From: Anadara kagoshimensis
Taxonomy: Eukaryota; Mollusca; Bivalvia; Arcoida; Arcidae
Length of the DNA stretch: 64,000 bases
Assembly: GCA_021292105.1 (NCBI GenBank)
Contig: CM037871.1
Span: 16,127,960 to 16,191,959, forward strand
Direction: 5' to 3'
Shown here: positions 12,814 to 27,800 of the stretch, in pieces
How positions within the stretch are numbered: position 1 is the stretch's first letter
How the letters are laid out: each line of letters opens with the position of its first letter
The notes under the pieces: model-generated
What the model saw: only the letters and a program-made list of their open reading frames with translations
Told to the model about the DNA's origin: nothing
Databases searched by the model: none
Translations under genes and position numbers: made by a program

Positions 12814-15800
12814 CTGAAAACGTGAGTTTTTGCTATGTCGTATCGTTTGTATTTTATAACGAGATTATTTTGCGATTTTAACCATTCTTGTTTACAAAGC
12901 ACAACTTTTCATGATAATGGAATTTTTTGCAAAATAGTGAAAATCTCAACAAACATAGCTACTATTATTTATGACTTCTTTTATTAATTGAAGCATCTGC
13001 AATTTTTTATGATTTAAGATACTTATTCTTCAGATATTCAAATTTAACTATAAGTCCAAGCATTTGGACAACACAACAATATATAGAATTATATTGAGTC
13101 ATACCTTTCATTTCTACATTTCCTTATTATGAACCAAAGAATGCCAAAAATACCACAGGTTACAGACACAGAGAAACAAGCAACAATAAGGCCGGTTTTT
13201 GATGCACTCCAACCTGAAAAATTCATCAATGATAAGACGTTTTACTGACCCGAAACAGTTAAGTAATCAATCAAAGTAATCGATAGAAATATTCGATTTT
13301 TTGATGATAATAATGATAACATTCTTTACTTTGGACTTTGACTGAATAAATATCCGATGATATGACAATAGCAAAATAAAACGTAACATGGCATTTTCAC
13401 CTCTTGCAGGTACAAATGATGTAGCAGTTCGACAATAGGACTCGTATCAAAACAAATTCGACTTTACTTGTTGATGTATCGATGCGATGCTTTTCTCTTA
13501 TTTTTCAAAGGTATTTCCTTTTGTGCTTATTTCTTGGAACCGATAAGCATCTATATATATTTCTTTTCAACAAATATTTTGACCGACGCGCGATTGTTAC
13601 ACAAACAGTTATGACGTTATTCCTGATACTATAATGGAAGTAGATCTGGTTTTTTCACTTTGTCGCAAGAATGATATATTTAATATATTTAGTGATTGGA
13701 TGGAAAAACAAATTTAACTTTACAAAGTGACATCATGACAATATGTTTGGGGTTATAAATATAAGACAGCAGAAAGCAAGCTCATGAAAATTACCTGAAT
13801 TTTCTTCTCTTTTGTGATGTTTGTGTGAATCCAATATTTCTGTTATTGATTAATATGAAAAGATTGAAAATCGAGATATACATGATTGTACATTGTTATT
13901 AAAATCAATAATTAGTATTTAAGTAGAATATTGTAATATCATTTTTTTTAAATTTCCGAAAATTCCGCAACATTCATAAATACATGATTCATTTGCTTTA
14001 ATTCCATATTATGGTATACATTGGCTTTATACTACTACAGTGTCATGGATGCGCTATTCCGTGTTGATCAAAATTTAAGACCTAATTTTGAACTAATCAA
14101 AAAGTTTTAGAAAAGGGCATTATTTATAGTACTATAAGGCTACTACTCTTCATCAAATTAAAACATATATATATATATAAGAAGTATGATAATAACTCTT
14201 TGGTAAAACCTGAATGAAAATGTTTTTTTTTAAAGTTAAAATATACACGCATATTTTAGCTTCAGTTTCAGTTTTTCTAGAAGAGACCAAATTATTACAC
14301 AACCTGACGCCGTAGAGTGAGTGAGTGAGTAATGGTGTTTAACGTTTGACGCCGTAGAAATGTTACATATGTTTTTTACATAAAAAGTTATACGTATCAA
14401 ATACGCTTAGCAAATTTGTTGTATACAATTACCTGTACACATCGATTTACTTTTTGCAAGCTGGAAAACTGTGGTATATCCTTGAGGACATGGTTTACAA
14501 AATTTCTGACCTGTTTCATCTTGATATGTTCCAATTGTACATGGAATACATTGTTTTGAATCCGAATAGCTTGTCCCTTGAGGGCATGCCACTAAAACAC
14601 ATTAAAATATTATAAGTTTTTTTTCTAACCCAGAGATTTTTGGTTTTGGTCATTTTCTGGTTAAACAAGATGCAAAAATCCAAAAGTAGTATTATCAAAT
14701 AGTGGGTCTTGCGAGAATCACAATTCAAATTATAATTACAGCTTTTCCTCGAATGTAACCAATTAAGAATACAAAATACCTCAATTTTCTAGTCTAACTG
14801 GAACAAACTAAATGTTTATTTACAACACAAAATAATAAATGTTTTTAATTGATAAAAACATTCTAGGTAGTCTAAAGGTTAGAAATTTTATTTAGTTTTA
14901 TTTTGGTGCAATTACCGATAGCCATTACAAACGTTTTACTCATATTCATCATACATAAACGTTTACATATTTAGTAAGTAATTATCTGAAAACACTTTTT
15001 CTATTTAATGTTCAATGATCAAAGTAATATGCATGATAAAACTAATTTGTTGATGGAAAATGAAATGGAATTAGTATCGGAGTTATACTGTAAAATGCGT
15101 TTCGATCAATCTTTTTCCCATTTCAACAGCTTAAAGATATTTGAAAATCCAAATTTTTGTTTTGAGATTTCCTGATAAGAAATAACATTAAGGCAGCTTT
15201 AGTAATTTATTTATATACTTAACAAAAAAATTGTTTTAGAAAAATAAGAAATTAACGTTAAATTTAAGCAAAATTTATTTGCTAAAAGAAAAAGACCATA
15301 CCAATAAAACCGTTCGCATTATACTTACCACAAAAAGCTTCAATTCTAACTTGCCCAGAGGGACAAATAGTATTAGCTGCAATATCTGTCGCTAGAGGCG
15401 CTATAACGGATCCTACGTTCAATTTCAAAATGTCAGAGGATTTGTTTAGTTGTTGGAGAGACGTCTCAAGGTCATTTAAAGCCTCAAAGAGTTGAAGCAT
15501 TGATTTTGAAACTACAGAAATAAAACAAACCAGCATTAAATCTATAAGGCCTGACTTGAATGTTGGATTTTTATTTGTACATCAAATGAAGAAATCTGCA
15601 TTTTTTAGTTCTGTGTTTAATTTTAGTTTTAAGTTCTTTTTCATCAATATACACATACATATAAATACACAATGTAACGAATATATAAAACATTTCAAGA
15701 TAACTATTTATCCACATTTAGCATTTAAAAACTTTACGTGAAATGTGGAGTTAAACCTCCCTTACATAAGAAAGATTGGATTCGCAGATAAACAATTCAG

Positions 15801-18800
15801 TTGGAAATAATATTTAATTATTATTTACATAAAGCTTACTGTTGGAAAAATAATGTAAAAGCTATGGAATATGATAAGATGCCATTATATTATATCACAT
15901 TTTCTAAGAAAATATTTTCAGTCTAAGATGTTGATATTAGTATTCTAGAAGCATATTAATTGGGTACCAAAGTACCGAGCGAGAGTAAGTACCTATGAAT
16001 TGAAATAAATGTTTCCGATACATTAGATGTGTAAGCGGTTGAACACAAAGAATTATATTGCTTAAACATTGATTTATTCAATGTTGTTTTACATACAAGT
16101 CAAAGTATTTAACTAAATAAAAATTATCGAAAAGTCTCCAGCTTTCGGTGAAGGTGCAGATATTCTGACCACTGTAGCGGCTTAGGACAATGTTCTTTAA
16201 CGTGCCACACCTGTCATGTCACACAGCATCGGATCTTAAAGGTCTCGTCTAAAAGAACACGTAATTGTATTTCCAAATGGCGAATGCTTGGTAAAAGAGA
16301 AGAAACTACCTATTTGGAAGTCTTGGTCAGACCCAGGCCGGGATTTGAACTGATTATATTCCAAATATGGATCGACTGAGCTACCTTAGTGGTCAATATT
16401 GCTTAAAGAACTGTTTAAAATCTCCACTATACACGCCTTATTCTATAGGTATTAACGACTATATACAATTATTAGGCGCATACCTGTTTTATCACTAAGA
16501 TATGATTGGATATCTAAATTATCTCCTTCTTGCAGTTGTGATTGAAGTTCCATAAACACTCTTCCGTTAGACAATGTTCGTTTCTTTCTGTGAACACTGG
16601 CACTACAATCTGAAAAAAACCCAAACATATCGGTCTTTTTTTCGAATAACAGTCACACAATAGAATATGTGGAAACAATGTAAAGCTTTCTAATGTATGT
16701 GAGAGACTAATGGTTTACAGAATCATTTTAATTGAGGGTCGACTTTGCTTTTCTGATAACTGAACCCGTTTTAATTTTGCAGCATTTGACTGCTGTTCTA
16801 GAATAAATAATAACATTTCTCATCTGTAGCGATTGGAGCATCCATCATTTGTGGAAATCCAAACTGTTTAAGTTGTTAGAGAAATGCAAAAGGAAGAAAA
16901 GACGTTTTACCAATTCCACCTAAAACAATACTTTGAACGACAATGAATAGTTAAGACTTTGCTTATATTTACAATATGTCTGTACCTGTCTTCTGAAACA
17001 TGCAAAAGCAATTGTATTTCAATTCCCGTTGAAAGACAATAGGGGTCATGACCTTTGATTTGCAGTAGTTCCAGAAAGCACATGTCATACCACGTGGATT
17101 TGTTCACAAACAGTAAAATTTGTACTTTTAATAATTGCAATTTTAATATTAACATGAAAATATAATATTTGTTGTAAAATTATATGATTATAAATCAAAC
17201 AATTAGCATGTTAACTTTGGATTATATTTTTCTTTGACAGCTGTCGGAAATCGGAGGCGGAGTCAAACTGTCAATCAATTTTAGACTACCAGCAACAGTT
17301 TTGTACATCGGATAAACAAATATTGCTACAAAATACTTCTTTCAACAAAAAATAAATAAACAAAAATTGTAAATATAAGAAATGACATTTCTACTCATTG
17401 TATTTCAAGGGCTAATGAGAGATAGTGTGGCGCGTGCCAAATTCAAATACCCTATGAAATACTATTGATATCATTTTGTAATATTTATGTTGCCGACTAG
17501 AGAGACAGCATTAATCCGTCTTATTGTAAGGCTTTATTTCTGGAAAAATTAACAGTTCTTACTAAAAATTGATACACTAAATATAGCTGGAACAGCAAGT
17601 TATCAATTTAACCGTCGTGGTCGTCTATAATATTAAAAATAAAAAGACAGAACATTTTTTTTGATTGATGACTCCGTTTTATACAATTCTGGTATACCAA
17701 CAACATTTCTTAAACGTATTAAAACCTGTAATATTTATTTAAAATTTGAATTCGTTTTCACAACAGTGATTAAAACAGTTTCACAATGAAAAAGTCGAAT
17801 TAACTTTTCACATTAAAAATAAGCTAATTGATGACTATATAAGGCATTTGATGAATGAGTGGTTGAGCCACACGACTTTAAACAAATGCGTCTAGCCGTT
17901 GTAGATATGGCTCCTAAGGACCTTAATAAAAAACGAAAAGGGGTTTTCCTGACGTAAGCATTAAAAGTTGTGTTTCTTGGACTGAATAATCTCATATTTA
18001 TCTTCGGCATTACCGACGTGTTCACTAGCACTCTAAAGTTCACGATAAATGATTTTATTAATACAAAAAAGTAGCACATGATTATGCCAGTTTATTTAGA
18101 CTAATATTTGAGCTTAGAAAAACAGAAAAAGATTGTCTCGAAATGAATAGCTGAATAACTGCTGATATTTACGTAATCAATCGAAATCAAACATACTAAT
18201 CCGTTTCCGAATCACAATAACATTGAAGCAATCTTTATTACTTATTAAAATAAATTATACCAAAACAAATGGTTTAATTCAAGCATTAATTTTACTTTAT
18301 GACCATCGAAAATCTGCATCGTGAATTCGATTCCGTGATATTAATATTTGTGTGTTTGCTTTATACCAGTTACATGTAGTCACTTTATTATATGACATGT
18401 GTTGAAACATTGTAATAAAATCATATATTAATTATTTGAACTATAGATTGTGTTATACAAATACCTTTTCCGTAATTAGAAGACTGAAAGAAATACAGTT
18501 TGAAATCGTATTACTACGGACTTAAAACGACCTTTAACACAATTTGGCAATGGTAGATGGTTGGTTGTTTTTAATGTTGTTTAACGTCGCATCAGCAATT
18601 TTTCAGCTATTCGCGATAAGTACTATTTTATTAATCTTTATTAATTAATTTATGAACAATTCTGTGTATGCATGTATAGTGCGAATATTGTATGGTCGGT
18701 CTTGTACTAGCACGCACTCAGAGCGACTTTAAGGTGCTAGGTCACCGAGTCAGTACACCACAGACAAACGTACCACTCCCCTAGGCAATAATACTGATAC

Positions 18801-21800
18801 CAGATGAACGAGTAAAGGCCAACGGGAAGGAAAATTCACTTTCCCACGTGTGGTCTGAGGGGGAATCGAACTTACATCGGTGAGAGACCCTGGAAATGTA
18901 ATTTGACGTCTTATCCATAAGGCCACTGTGGCCCTGACAACAATGGCATGTCAATCAATAGGCTCCATTAATCACACCTTCTGGTACTGATGAAATAAAA
19001 ATCTATGATATCAGATTTCTAGTTTGAAAGCGTAATAGCAATAATAAGATGATCGGCAAAAAAACAATAAGCAATACCTTCGACTATTGTGAAGTACAGG
19101 TATTGAAATATATCATACCCGGTATTCTAATTATAATTTTACAGGTATTATGTTGAACACAGGGTAATAATTTTGCATTCTCCAACAGCTGTTTCTTGGC
19201 TTCAGTAGTCGATCCACAGGGAAAATCCAAGTATGAAATTGACGCTATACCTTCCAATGATTCTGGAGTATATACACCTAAGGTTAAAAATAGAGAAATA
19301 AATAAATAAGTTATAGAACATTGATATTTGTTTTATATTTGACAATCTTAGTTCGTCTTGAAGATAAAAAATTCAAAATAGCTTGCATTAATTTTTGGAT
19401 GAATAATGCAGAGAAGTGGTGGTTGACTATTTTTTCAAAAAGGTCATGTATACTAATATTTTAACTTTTTTTCAACCATTTTGGGGTTATTTTCTCAAAA
19501 CAAATTCGCAGTTCCTTAACAAAATCTTCTATACTTTCCTCCGAGATAGAACGTATAGGTCTGAATAATTATGCAGTATAGAGCAAAACTGCTGCAAGCA
19601 TATGTTAGTGTTAATTTTAGGAGGTTATAACAAATTTACTGTTGTTCTTGGACATCTCAATGATCAAGAATCAAGAATTTTGTTGCTTTCGAGAAAAGAA
19701 GAGAATTGATATCATATTAATTGATAAATTAATTTCCATCAGTGTTTTGTACAACGAGATTTCAACAAGAAAATTGGAAGGATACGCCAAAAAAGATCCT
19801 CTAAATTATTCACATGCATATTAAGTTTTTAATTTTAAAAAATATTTAAAGACTTTCGGTCTTAAATGGTATTTGAAGCTCAAATATATGTTGTATGCAT
19901 TCAATTTTAGACATGACGACCATGTGGAAATCAAAATTCATTCAGAAAACTAATGTCTTCTCCGAAAGTTAAAATAGCTCTGTTTTATGTAAAGATAACT
20001 TTTAAAAAATGTATAGCAAGAATGGTACACAATTTTGCTTTAAACTGTCCAAGCAGTATAAGTGAATAACATTTTTAAAAACAGACTCAATGGGCCGGGT
20101 TGCCATTAAGTCAGGTGCACATCTTTGATAATCTTATATTATATACAGTAAAAAGTGACTAAGTTTCAAAGTCTGGAAAAATTGGAAAAAAATCTTTAAA
20201 TATTTCTTTAAAGTCAGGTGCACATCTTCAATACATAGAGAAACATTCTTTGAAGTTTCAAGGTTTTTGGTTGTAAACTGTAGGAGGAGTTGAGTTCACA
20301 AAGTAGGTACCCCCCATTCAAAAACTTGTTAAAAAGTGACTAAGTTTCAAAGTCTGGAAAAATGGAAAAAAATCTTGAAATTTTTCCATAAAGTCAGGTT
20401 CACATTTTCAAAATATAACAAAATATTATTTTTTGGTTGAAAACTGTAGGCGAAGTTGAGTTCACAAAGTTGGTAACCTATTTTCAACGCCCACCCGCCC
20501 GCCCGACATTCACCATACTATAAACCGGATATGCACTCCGTGCAACCCGGCCAAAATGACTGAATTGATAGCATATGATTTGTATTTTCTTTTTAAACTA
20601 ATAAAAAAGTGAAAAATTGATCTACAGAGGTACGCGAACTATCTTTTAAGTCATAGTGGGAACTTAGGTACACTATATATTGATACATTGTTTTTAATGA
20701 AGTATTTTTATCAATATTATTTTAAGTTTTCGATACTTATGATTTAGAGTCTGACGTTACAAAAACAAATATAAAAATATAAAGTAAACACGTTACGTGA
20801 ACATGGCGGAGGTTGTCCATTCCATTGATAGTTAGTGTCTTCACCACATCGATACACATCAAGCGGAGTAAATCCTGGTATGAAAACCATGCCGTCCTCG
20901 CATTTCACAGAACACTGCACATATTCCCCAGTAGTGTTGCAAGATTGAATAACCCCGGAGGAATTTTTCAATGGTTGACAAGCTTATTATTTATAGTGAA
21001 TATAAAAATGAAACATTTGAACAATATTATGGACACAAGCACATTGATATAGCACAATAATTATATAAATTTATAATAGTATGATAGATTTACAAAATAA
21101 AATCGTTAATGAATGCAATATTGTTTCATATATCATAATACTATCAAACAAATAAACATTTTTTACGAGAAATATTCTAAACTATTTATTAAAAATTAGC
21201 GAAAAGATAGAATATATAAGAAACAAGCTTAAAACATTTCTTTTGAAAAAGTTTGAGATTCAAATTATGTTCTCAAACAAAATATGATCGAACGAATCCC
21301 TATTCATCAATATGTTGAGATCATTAAATGAATGTTTTTCACTAGTCACACCGATATAATATTAAATGGGGCTAATTAATACTTTTAATCTGATACCCAT
21401 AACTAAGTACATGTAGAATATTTTTATTACTTCTTATTTTAAATCCAGTCCCCATTCACTGCATTTTAAAATGCAATATTTTATTTGAGTAGAAATCAGC
21501 CATGTTATGTAACAGACCAATAAAAATATATTGAAATGTGATCAGTATTGAGACACTCGGGTAAAAATAGAGACTCTGAAGCATTTTAAAAATTCACTTA
21601 GTAACTTTTCTACCAATTTTGTTAACATTTTTTCGATCACTTACATGGACAGACTGTAGTCCCACATGCTAATGTCTGACTGGATGAACCGCTACATGGT
21701 TTCCCATCTTTGTCAGGTGGAGGGTCGTTGCACTGGCGAGCACGTTTCTTAATTCCTCCATCACAAGATACAGAACACACTGACCAATCCTCCCATTGAT

Positions 21801-24800
21801 TCCAATTACCATTGACTAGAATATTAAAAATGCAACGACATTTTTTTAATTTTGGACTATTTAAATTATTCCATATTGCTCCAAAATATGTTTATGATAT
21901 TGAATGAAAGTATGTGAAAATGATCATTTGGATCTTTGCATTTTTTAAAATCAGTTGGTTTAAAAGCGTAATTTTGTATGGACGTAGAATTTTAATATAC
22001 CTTGTTGTGGCAAATAATATTGAGTTCTTTAATATTTGTTACTAAAAATTATTGGAGCAATAGTCTATAGCTTTAGTTGATAATTTTTATATCTTAAACA
22101 CAGTTATCATAAATTTATTATTTCACGGTACTCTTTATAGTTGTCTAGGCAACTGCAATAAAATATTAGTTTTAAAAGATCATGAAAAGTACGTTAATTT
22201 TACCAATACACTGCAAATTGAGGTCCATGTGGCAAGTTGGAGTATATGTATTGGTATTCATGCCATAAAATAATTTTTTTCTTTTTAAGTATTTTCTAAG
22301 CGTTCATAAACAATTAAAAGAAAATTTACATCACAACAGCAATATGAAGAAATGATCTGTATTTAAACGTGGTATAATATGTATACTTTGCACTTGCCTA
22401 TTTGTATTTCACAAAAGCCTCCCTTGTAGCCTGATATACAATTACAGGTAAAACCAGATACACCGGTAATACATGTCCCACCATTTTTGCAATATATATA
22501 TTTGCAATAGTCTGGGGGAATTTCGCAGTTTTTGCCAGAATATCCACCTGAACACAAACATTCATAAGCGTCTTTTGTATTAATACACTTGTTTCCATTG
22601 CAAGGATTAGGACTACAGTAATCTTCATAAGCTTCAATACAAAATTAATATATACACAAATTATATAGAAAAAACAAATACATTATATGTTCGAAATTAC
22701 ATTTACACATAAAATGCGCGATGCCTAGACGTTATTACACGGCACATTTAATCAATAACTTACGACAGACAACAATGTCCTTAATATAACTGTAGACATG
22801 GTTCATATTTTCATAAATACAGTAAGTTTGTACGAAACTTTAACTTAATACACATGTCAATTTTATAATGCTTAACTAACAAACAAATAATCTCAGTTCA
22901 ATATCTGCTTAGAAAAAACAGTCCATAATTTCATAAAACAATGAACAGGAACGAAACGCAAACGCTTGAAGTACAAACTGAATTTAAGTGGGAAAAAAAA
23001 TATCCGATATTCATTTAAGTACCATCGGAATGATTAAGATACAACAACAATTACAACTATAATGAGTAACAGCAAAACGTATGAACATGAGGATTAAATT
23101 TAAATCATGTATTGCGAAAACAACATATGTTTACCAGAAACATGTACAGAAAAATTATAAATAAACATTGCTTGTTTAGTTATAAATTATGCGTAGAAAA
23201 TCTGTAACATTTTTTACCTTTGCACATACTAGGGGCAATAACATCCACACTGCTGCCACCAGCTAATTTAAAATGGTCCATAGTTATAACGGAATCGGTG
23301 CGTTTGGTTTTACAGGACTGCGAAATGTTTTTAATTTCATCATCTGGTAACGCAGCAGGCACTAGCATTACGTTTGACAGACGTAGAACTGAAAATAGAA
23401 TGCACTTATCTGATAGTAACGGTGTCAAAGCATGTGATGACAATAATTCATATAATTAAATTCATATTTGGATTTCATTCGTCTGATAATGCTGCAATCT
23501 AAAATGGTTCTATCAATCAATATAGCGAGCTACTTTTAAAAAAATGAACATGGCCGTCTCTATTCAGAGAATGAATTTTGTCTTTGATTAAAAACACCAT
23601 AACTCTAATCCACATTTCTTGGTTGATGTGTCTTGATTATTATATCAAAAACAAATATACTAGTATATTTCCAAATCACAATCTTAAAAAAGGGTAAAAA
23701 ATTGAAACTGACAAATTAACGGGAACTTCCATCGGGGAAATTAGATGAGCCAAATTGTCAAAGATAAGATATGTATAATTAGATATGTTAATTTTTTGTT
23801 TTACCTAATCTGTTAAAGAGTGGAGTGATTAAGATTATTTCAGTTTTATTTAGTCAGACAGTGTAACTAGCAACAACTATGCCTAGTGTGAAAGACACCC
23901 ATGTGTTAAATAGTTCTTAACTATGTGAACATCGACAATAAAATCGTTTTACAGGATCAATTCTAGAATAAGTGTATTAAAGAACAATATGCAATACACA
24001 TCTATAAAAATGAATCCAGACTTGATATTTTAAAAGCGTCTGTTTGAAGTAATCTATGTTTTACTTTTTATCTAACATTAGACTAGTTTTTCTGTTTGTA
24101 TTTGATGAAATACAAGTTTTAACGAACACGCGTGATACAGAATCCTGTATCACCACACTGTAGTGATACAACATTGGCGGTAAAGTACACGTCACTTCTC
24201 ATTGTGACGTCATTGTGGAATCTCCGATTTGTCAAATGTAAACAATGACGTCATTACTACAAAACATGTCATAACATAGTTCAGTGGTTTTCTGTGGTAA
24301 AATGTATTTTTTTCACATAAAGTATTTTGGTTTTATTATTTTAATTATCTAATAGGAAATGTTAGATACAAATATCATATACACAGTGTGTATGTACGTA
24401 CAACCCTTTGTATCAGGTCTCGTTCTTTTTTTCGTAGCTGTATCACTACTCGTCGCGCAAGCGCGACTCGTAGTGATACGACTACGAAAAGGACTCTACC
24501 TGATACTGAGGGTTGTACATACACAGTGTGTATATAATATGTATGTATTATCCGTTTGACTTTTAATTACGTAGCAAAAATAAAAATGACTTAACAAAGA
24601 AATATTACTGTCTGTTACATTGTCTTTAGATAACTAGTACTAATAAATAAATACCACTAGTTGTAGAAGACATATTAATCCGAACATCAGATCCCTTTTC
24701 TGCTAGCGCTCCATTGATATCTAACGTACTACTCTGCAGCTCAATTCCGTTCTTGTAAGTTGCAATTTTGTTCTTTGATTTGTCAATTGTAATAGCCACG

Positions 24801-27800
24801 TGTTGCCACGCACTTGTATTAAGTGAAATCCCAGTTTGATAAATAAACCTGTTATATAAAGAAATACAGTGCATTCAAGGTAAAGGCATGTAGCAACATT
24901 TCAATAAAAAAGTAAGAGGACACAAACTGGGTGAATGACATCTCAAATTAACGATAGGACGTTCATACTCTAACATCATATAAGATCAATTTATTCAAAA
25001 GATTATGGTGAGATGTATCAGTTTTTCATACACTAAGTGTCAAACAGTGTAAATTTGCATGTTAGAAAAAATACTGATATTCAAAATGTAATTTTATAAC
25101 TGATAATATACACGACTGATTCCACAAGTTCTGCTTCATATTTAGACTTATACCTGAATTATGACGCCCACTAAACTTAATAACAAACATGATGACTTCA
25201 ATTTTTCTATTTTCAACTTTCCTTTTCTATGCAGCGATATAACTGCTTCTCTTGATTATGGAGTAATTGTTTTCCAATTAATACGCCATGGTATTGTTGA
25301 TTAGTTTAATGTCTCTGTGTCCAGGATTGTCCTGGATATATTTAACGTCCCATAGTTCGATGTTGCTTTCACACAATATGGTGTCACACATAGCGGAAGT
25401 AGCAAGCTAAATAGGACGTGCTTACCCTTCCGAAGCACCCGGCCTGTGTCCCTGGTGAAAATTCACGTGTCTAACCTAACTTGCCATTTTAAAGTTTTTA
25501 CTTTGCATCTGGATTAAGATTCGGACATGAATTAGTATGTTTGTTTTCGATACAACAAAAAAACCCAAGTCAATGTCCAGACCAAAGAAAATAATGATAT
25601 TTAAAATGTACATTTATCACTGATAATATACAATCAAAAATAAAACAGCCAATGTCCAGACCCAACTCCCTAAGATCAACGTTAAAACTTTTTAACTGTA
25701 AAACACCTGGAAGTACCTAAAACTAATTGTTCTGGTAGGGAAAGCACCGCCTGTTTAAATAGCTACACCCGCTTTTTTCGAAAATTGGTTCACAATGACC
25801 TATCATTTATATCTCCTTGACATATCCTTATTTTTTCCGAGTCATCGCTCACTAAAAGTTATAAAAAAATAAAAACAAACATTTTATTCCATGTCCAAAT
25901 AATAATAATCCTAAATCAAAGCAAACATTTGAAACTGAGAAGTTAGGTTAAACACGTTAACTTCTAACAGGGAAGTGCGGTCGCGTGCTCCAGAAAGTTT
26001 AGCGCCACGTATGTGGCTAGTTACACCTGTAATCTTGATACTAAAAGGAATCTGGAACTATGCTGCATATATATTCAATGTACCGTACCGGAACTGAGCA
26101 GGCATTTTAATGAAAAAATATTTATGTGAAAAGTGACATAAACGTAAATTGTATGTTCGTATCGTTATACTTAACACATCAATATTTAGTTTATATTTAC
26201 TTACTTATCCATATGTAGTTCGGGGAATTCGCTGATGAAAATACACAATTTATGTATTGGGTTTGATATTTTCAGTGAAAATGAAAAGTCTTTGTTCGGG
26301 AACTTAATCCATGCAGAAAAAGAAATGCTATTTAAGGTGTATTCAAGCGTATGGAGTAATATCTCTTGGGAACTTGGTCTAATCTTCAGGTCATATTCTG
26401 AAAATAATATATGTATTTTACCAAATGATTCATAGTGTAACTTTATCATTTTCACATAATTCCACAGAATTTTTATGTTCACTTGGTTTTTTTTATTTGA
26501 ATGTACAATATCTATAGCTTACACATGTATTGCCAGTGATGAAAATAGAGTTTAGAAATTCAACTGAAAAGAAATTTCCTTAACTGTTAAATTGTCATTT
26601 GTTCCAATTTTACGATGTTTATTTCAAAACGATTAAAACGGTTTTTATTAAAATAAAGTGCTGGAGAAATACATAATAATTATTATATAATTCTAAAACT
26701 ATGAAAGTATTGTCTCACCTGTACAATTGTCCAATGATACACTCGCTGTTAGACTTGTCGTTAGGAGTGGAGGACATTTTATACATTTTGTTGACATCCA
26801 TGATGGTTGGTATTCAGACACAGAACAGGGTGTACATGGCTCTAACCCATTAAATGAAAAATACCCTGGTTGGCAAAAAGCTGTAAAGTAGATAATACTA
26901 GTAGTGTAATTGTTGTAAACCATTATATTTCAGATGGAATAACGTATATATGACATTTAATAAAAACTGACTGGCTCTTTTATTACGAGCGAGGAAATAG
27001 TTCTGTGTTGATGAAAGGAATCTTATTTGTACACAAATATCACATGTTCGGTGAAAATTTAGGTACAATGCCCATGTAGGCTAGAATTCGTTTAAATAAA
27101 CTGCGTCAAACTATCACATTATGCAATATCTTGAACAGTTTTTGACCAATCACTAAATATTCCTATTTGTGTCCATTTTAGACCTAAGATATGAAACCAA
27201 TTTCTCGTTTATTCAAAGAAACAGCAGTTATGTGAAATCATAAGTCACGTTCAACTTAAAAGTGAATCAGGAAAGGGTAAATACAGACACCAGATCGCTT
27301 AATAGAAAACAAAAAAGAAATAATACAATAAACAATGTTATTCGAAAAACAATTTAAAGCATTGAATTGAATTAGACGAACTTTTTTATTTTTTTCTATT
27401 TTATATCTGCATGTGTATAAGAGAATTAAATTTTCCTTATGACACTGAATTATGAGTTCAATGAATAATAGTCAAATAAAATTGTTACTGAAAAAAGCAA
27501 TTTGAAACATTTAACTGTGATTAAACTAGTTGCGTTACTATTCTAATTCATATTCTCATATTGTATAAAAGAAATAAAATTTATCATAACGTCACGCCTC
27601 GTCATATATTGGTTCAATTGTTATTTAACAACTTTAAAGTTGACCTACCGATACAGTCCGAAATGTTTTTTGATCCACTTTTTAGTGTTGTAGTGCCCTG
27701 TGGACATTGTGAACAGTCTTCTGCAATAATATCACTCTTAAATGTCCCCTTTTCACATTCTATGCACTCTCTGTTACTTGTATTTAAATATGTCCCAGGA

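Noticed and set aside
16380-16396. Functional tRNA gene
   Set aside because: A and B boxes are present but the sequence cannot fold to a full cloverleaf and is followed by a SINE body.
17813-18079. 88-codon minus-strand frame with balanced composition
   Set aside because: No known domain, and it is not in phase with a splice site linking exons 20 and 21; more likely an unlisted repeat.
23220-23459. Plus-strand frame opposite exon 16
   Set aside because: The minus-strand reading continues the LamG domain in phase; the plus frame is a shadow.
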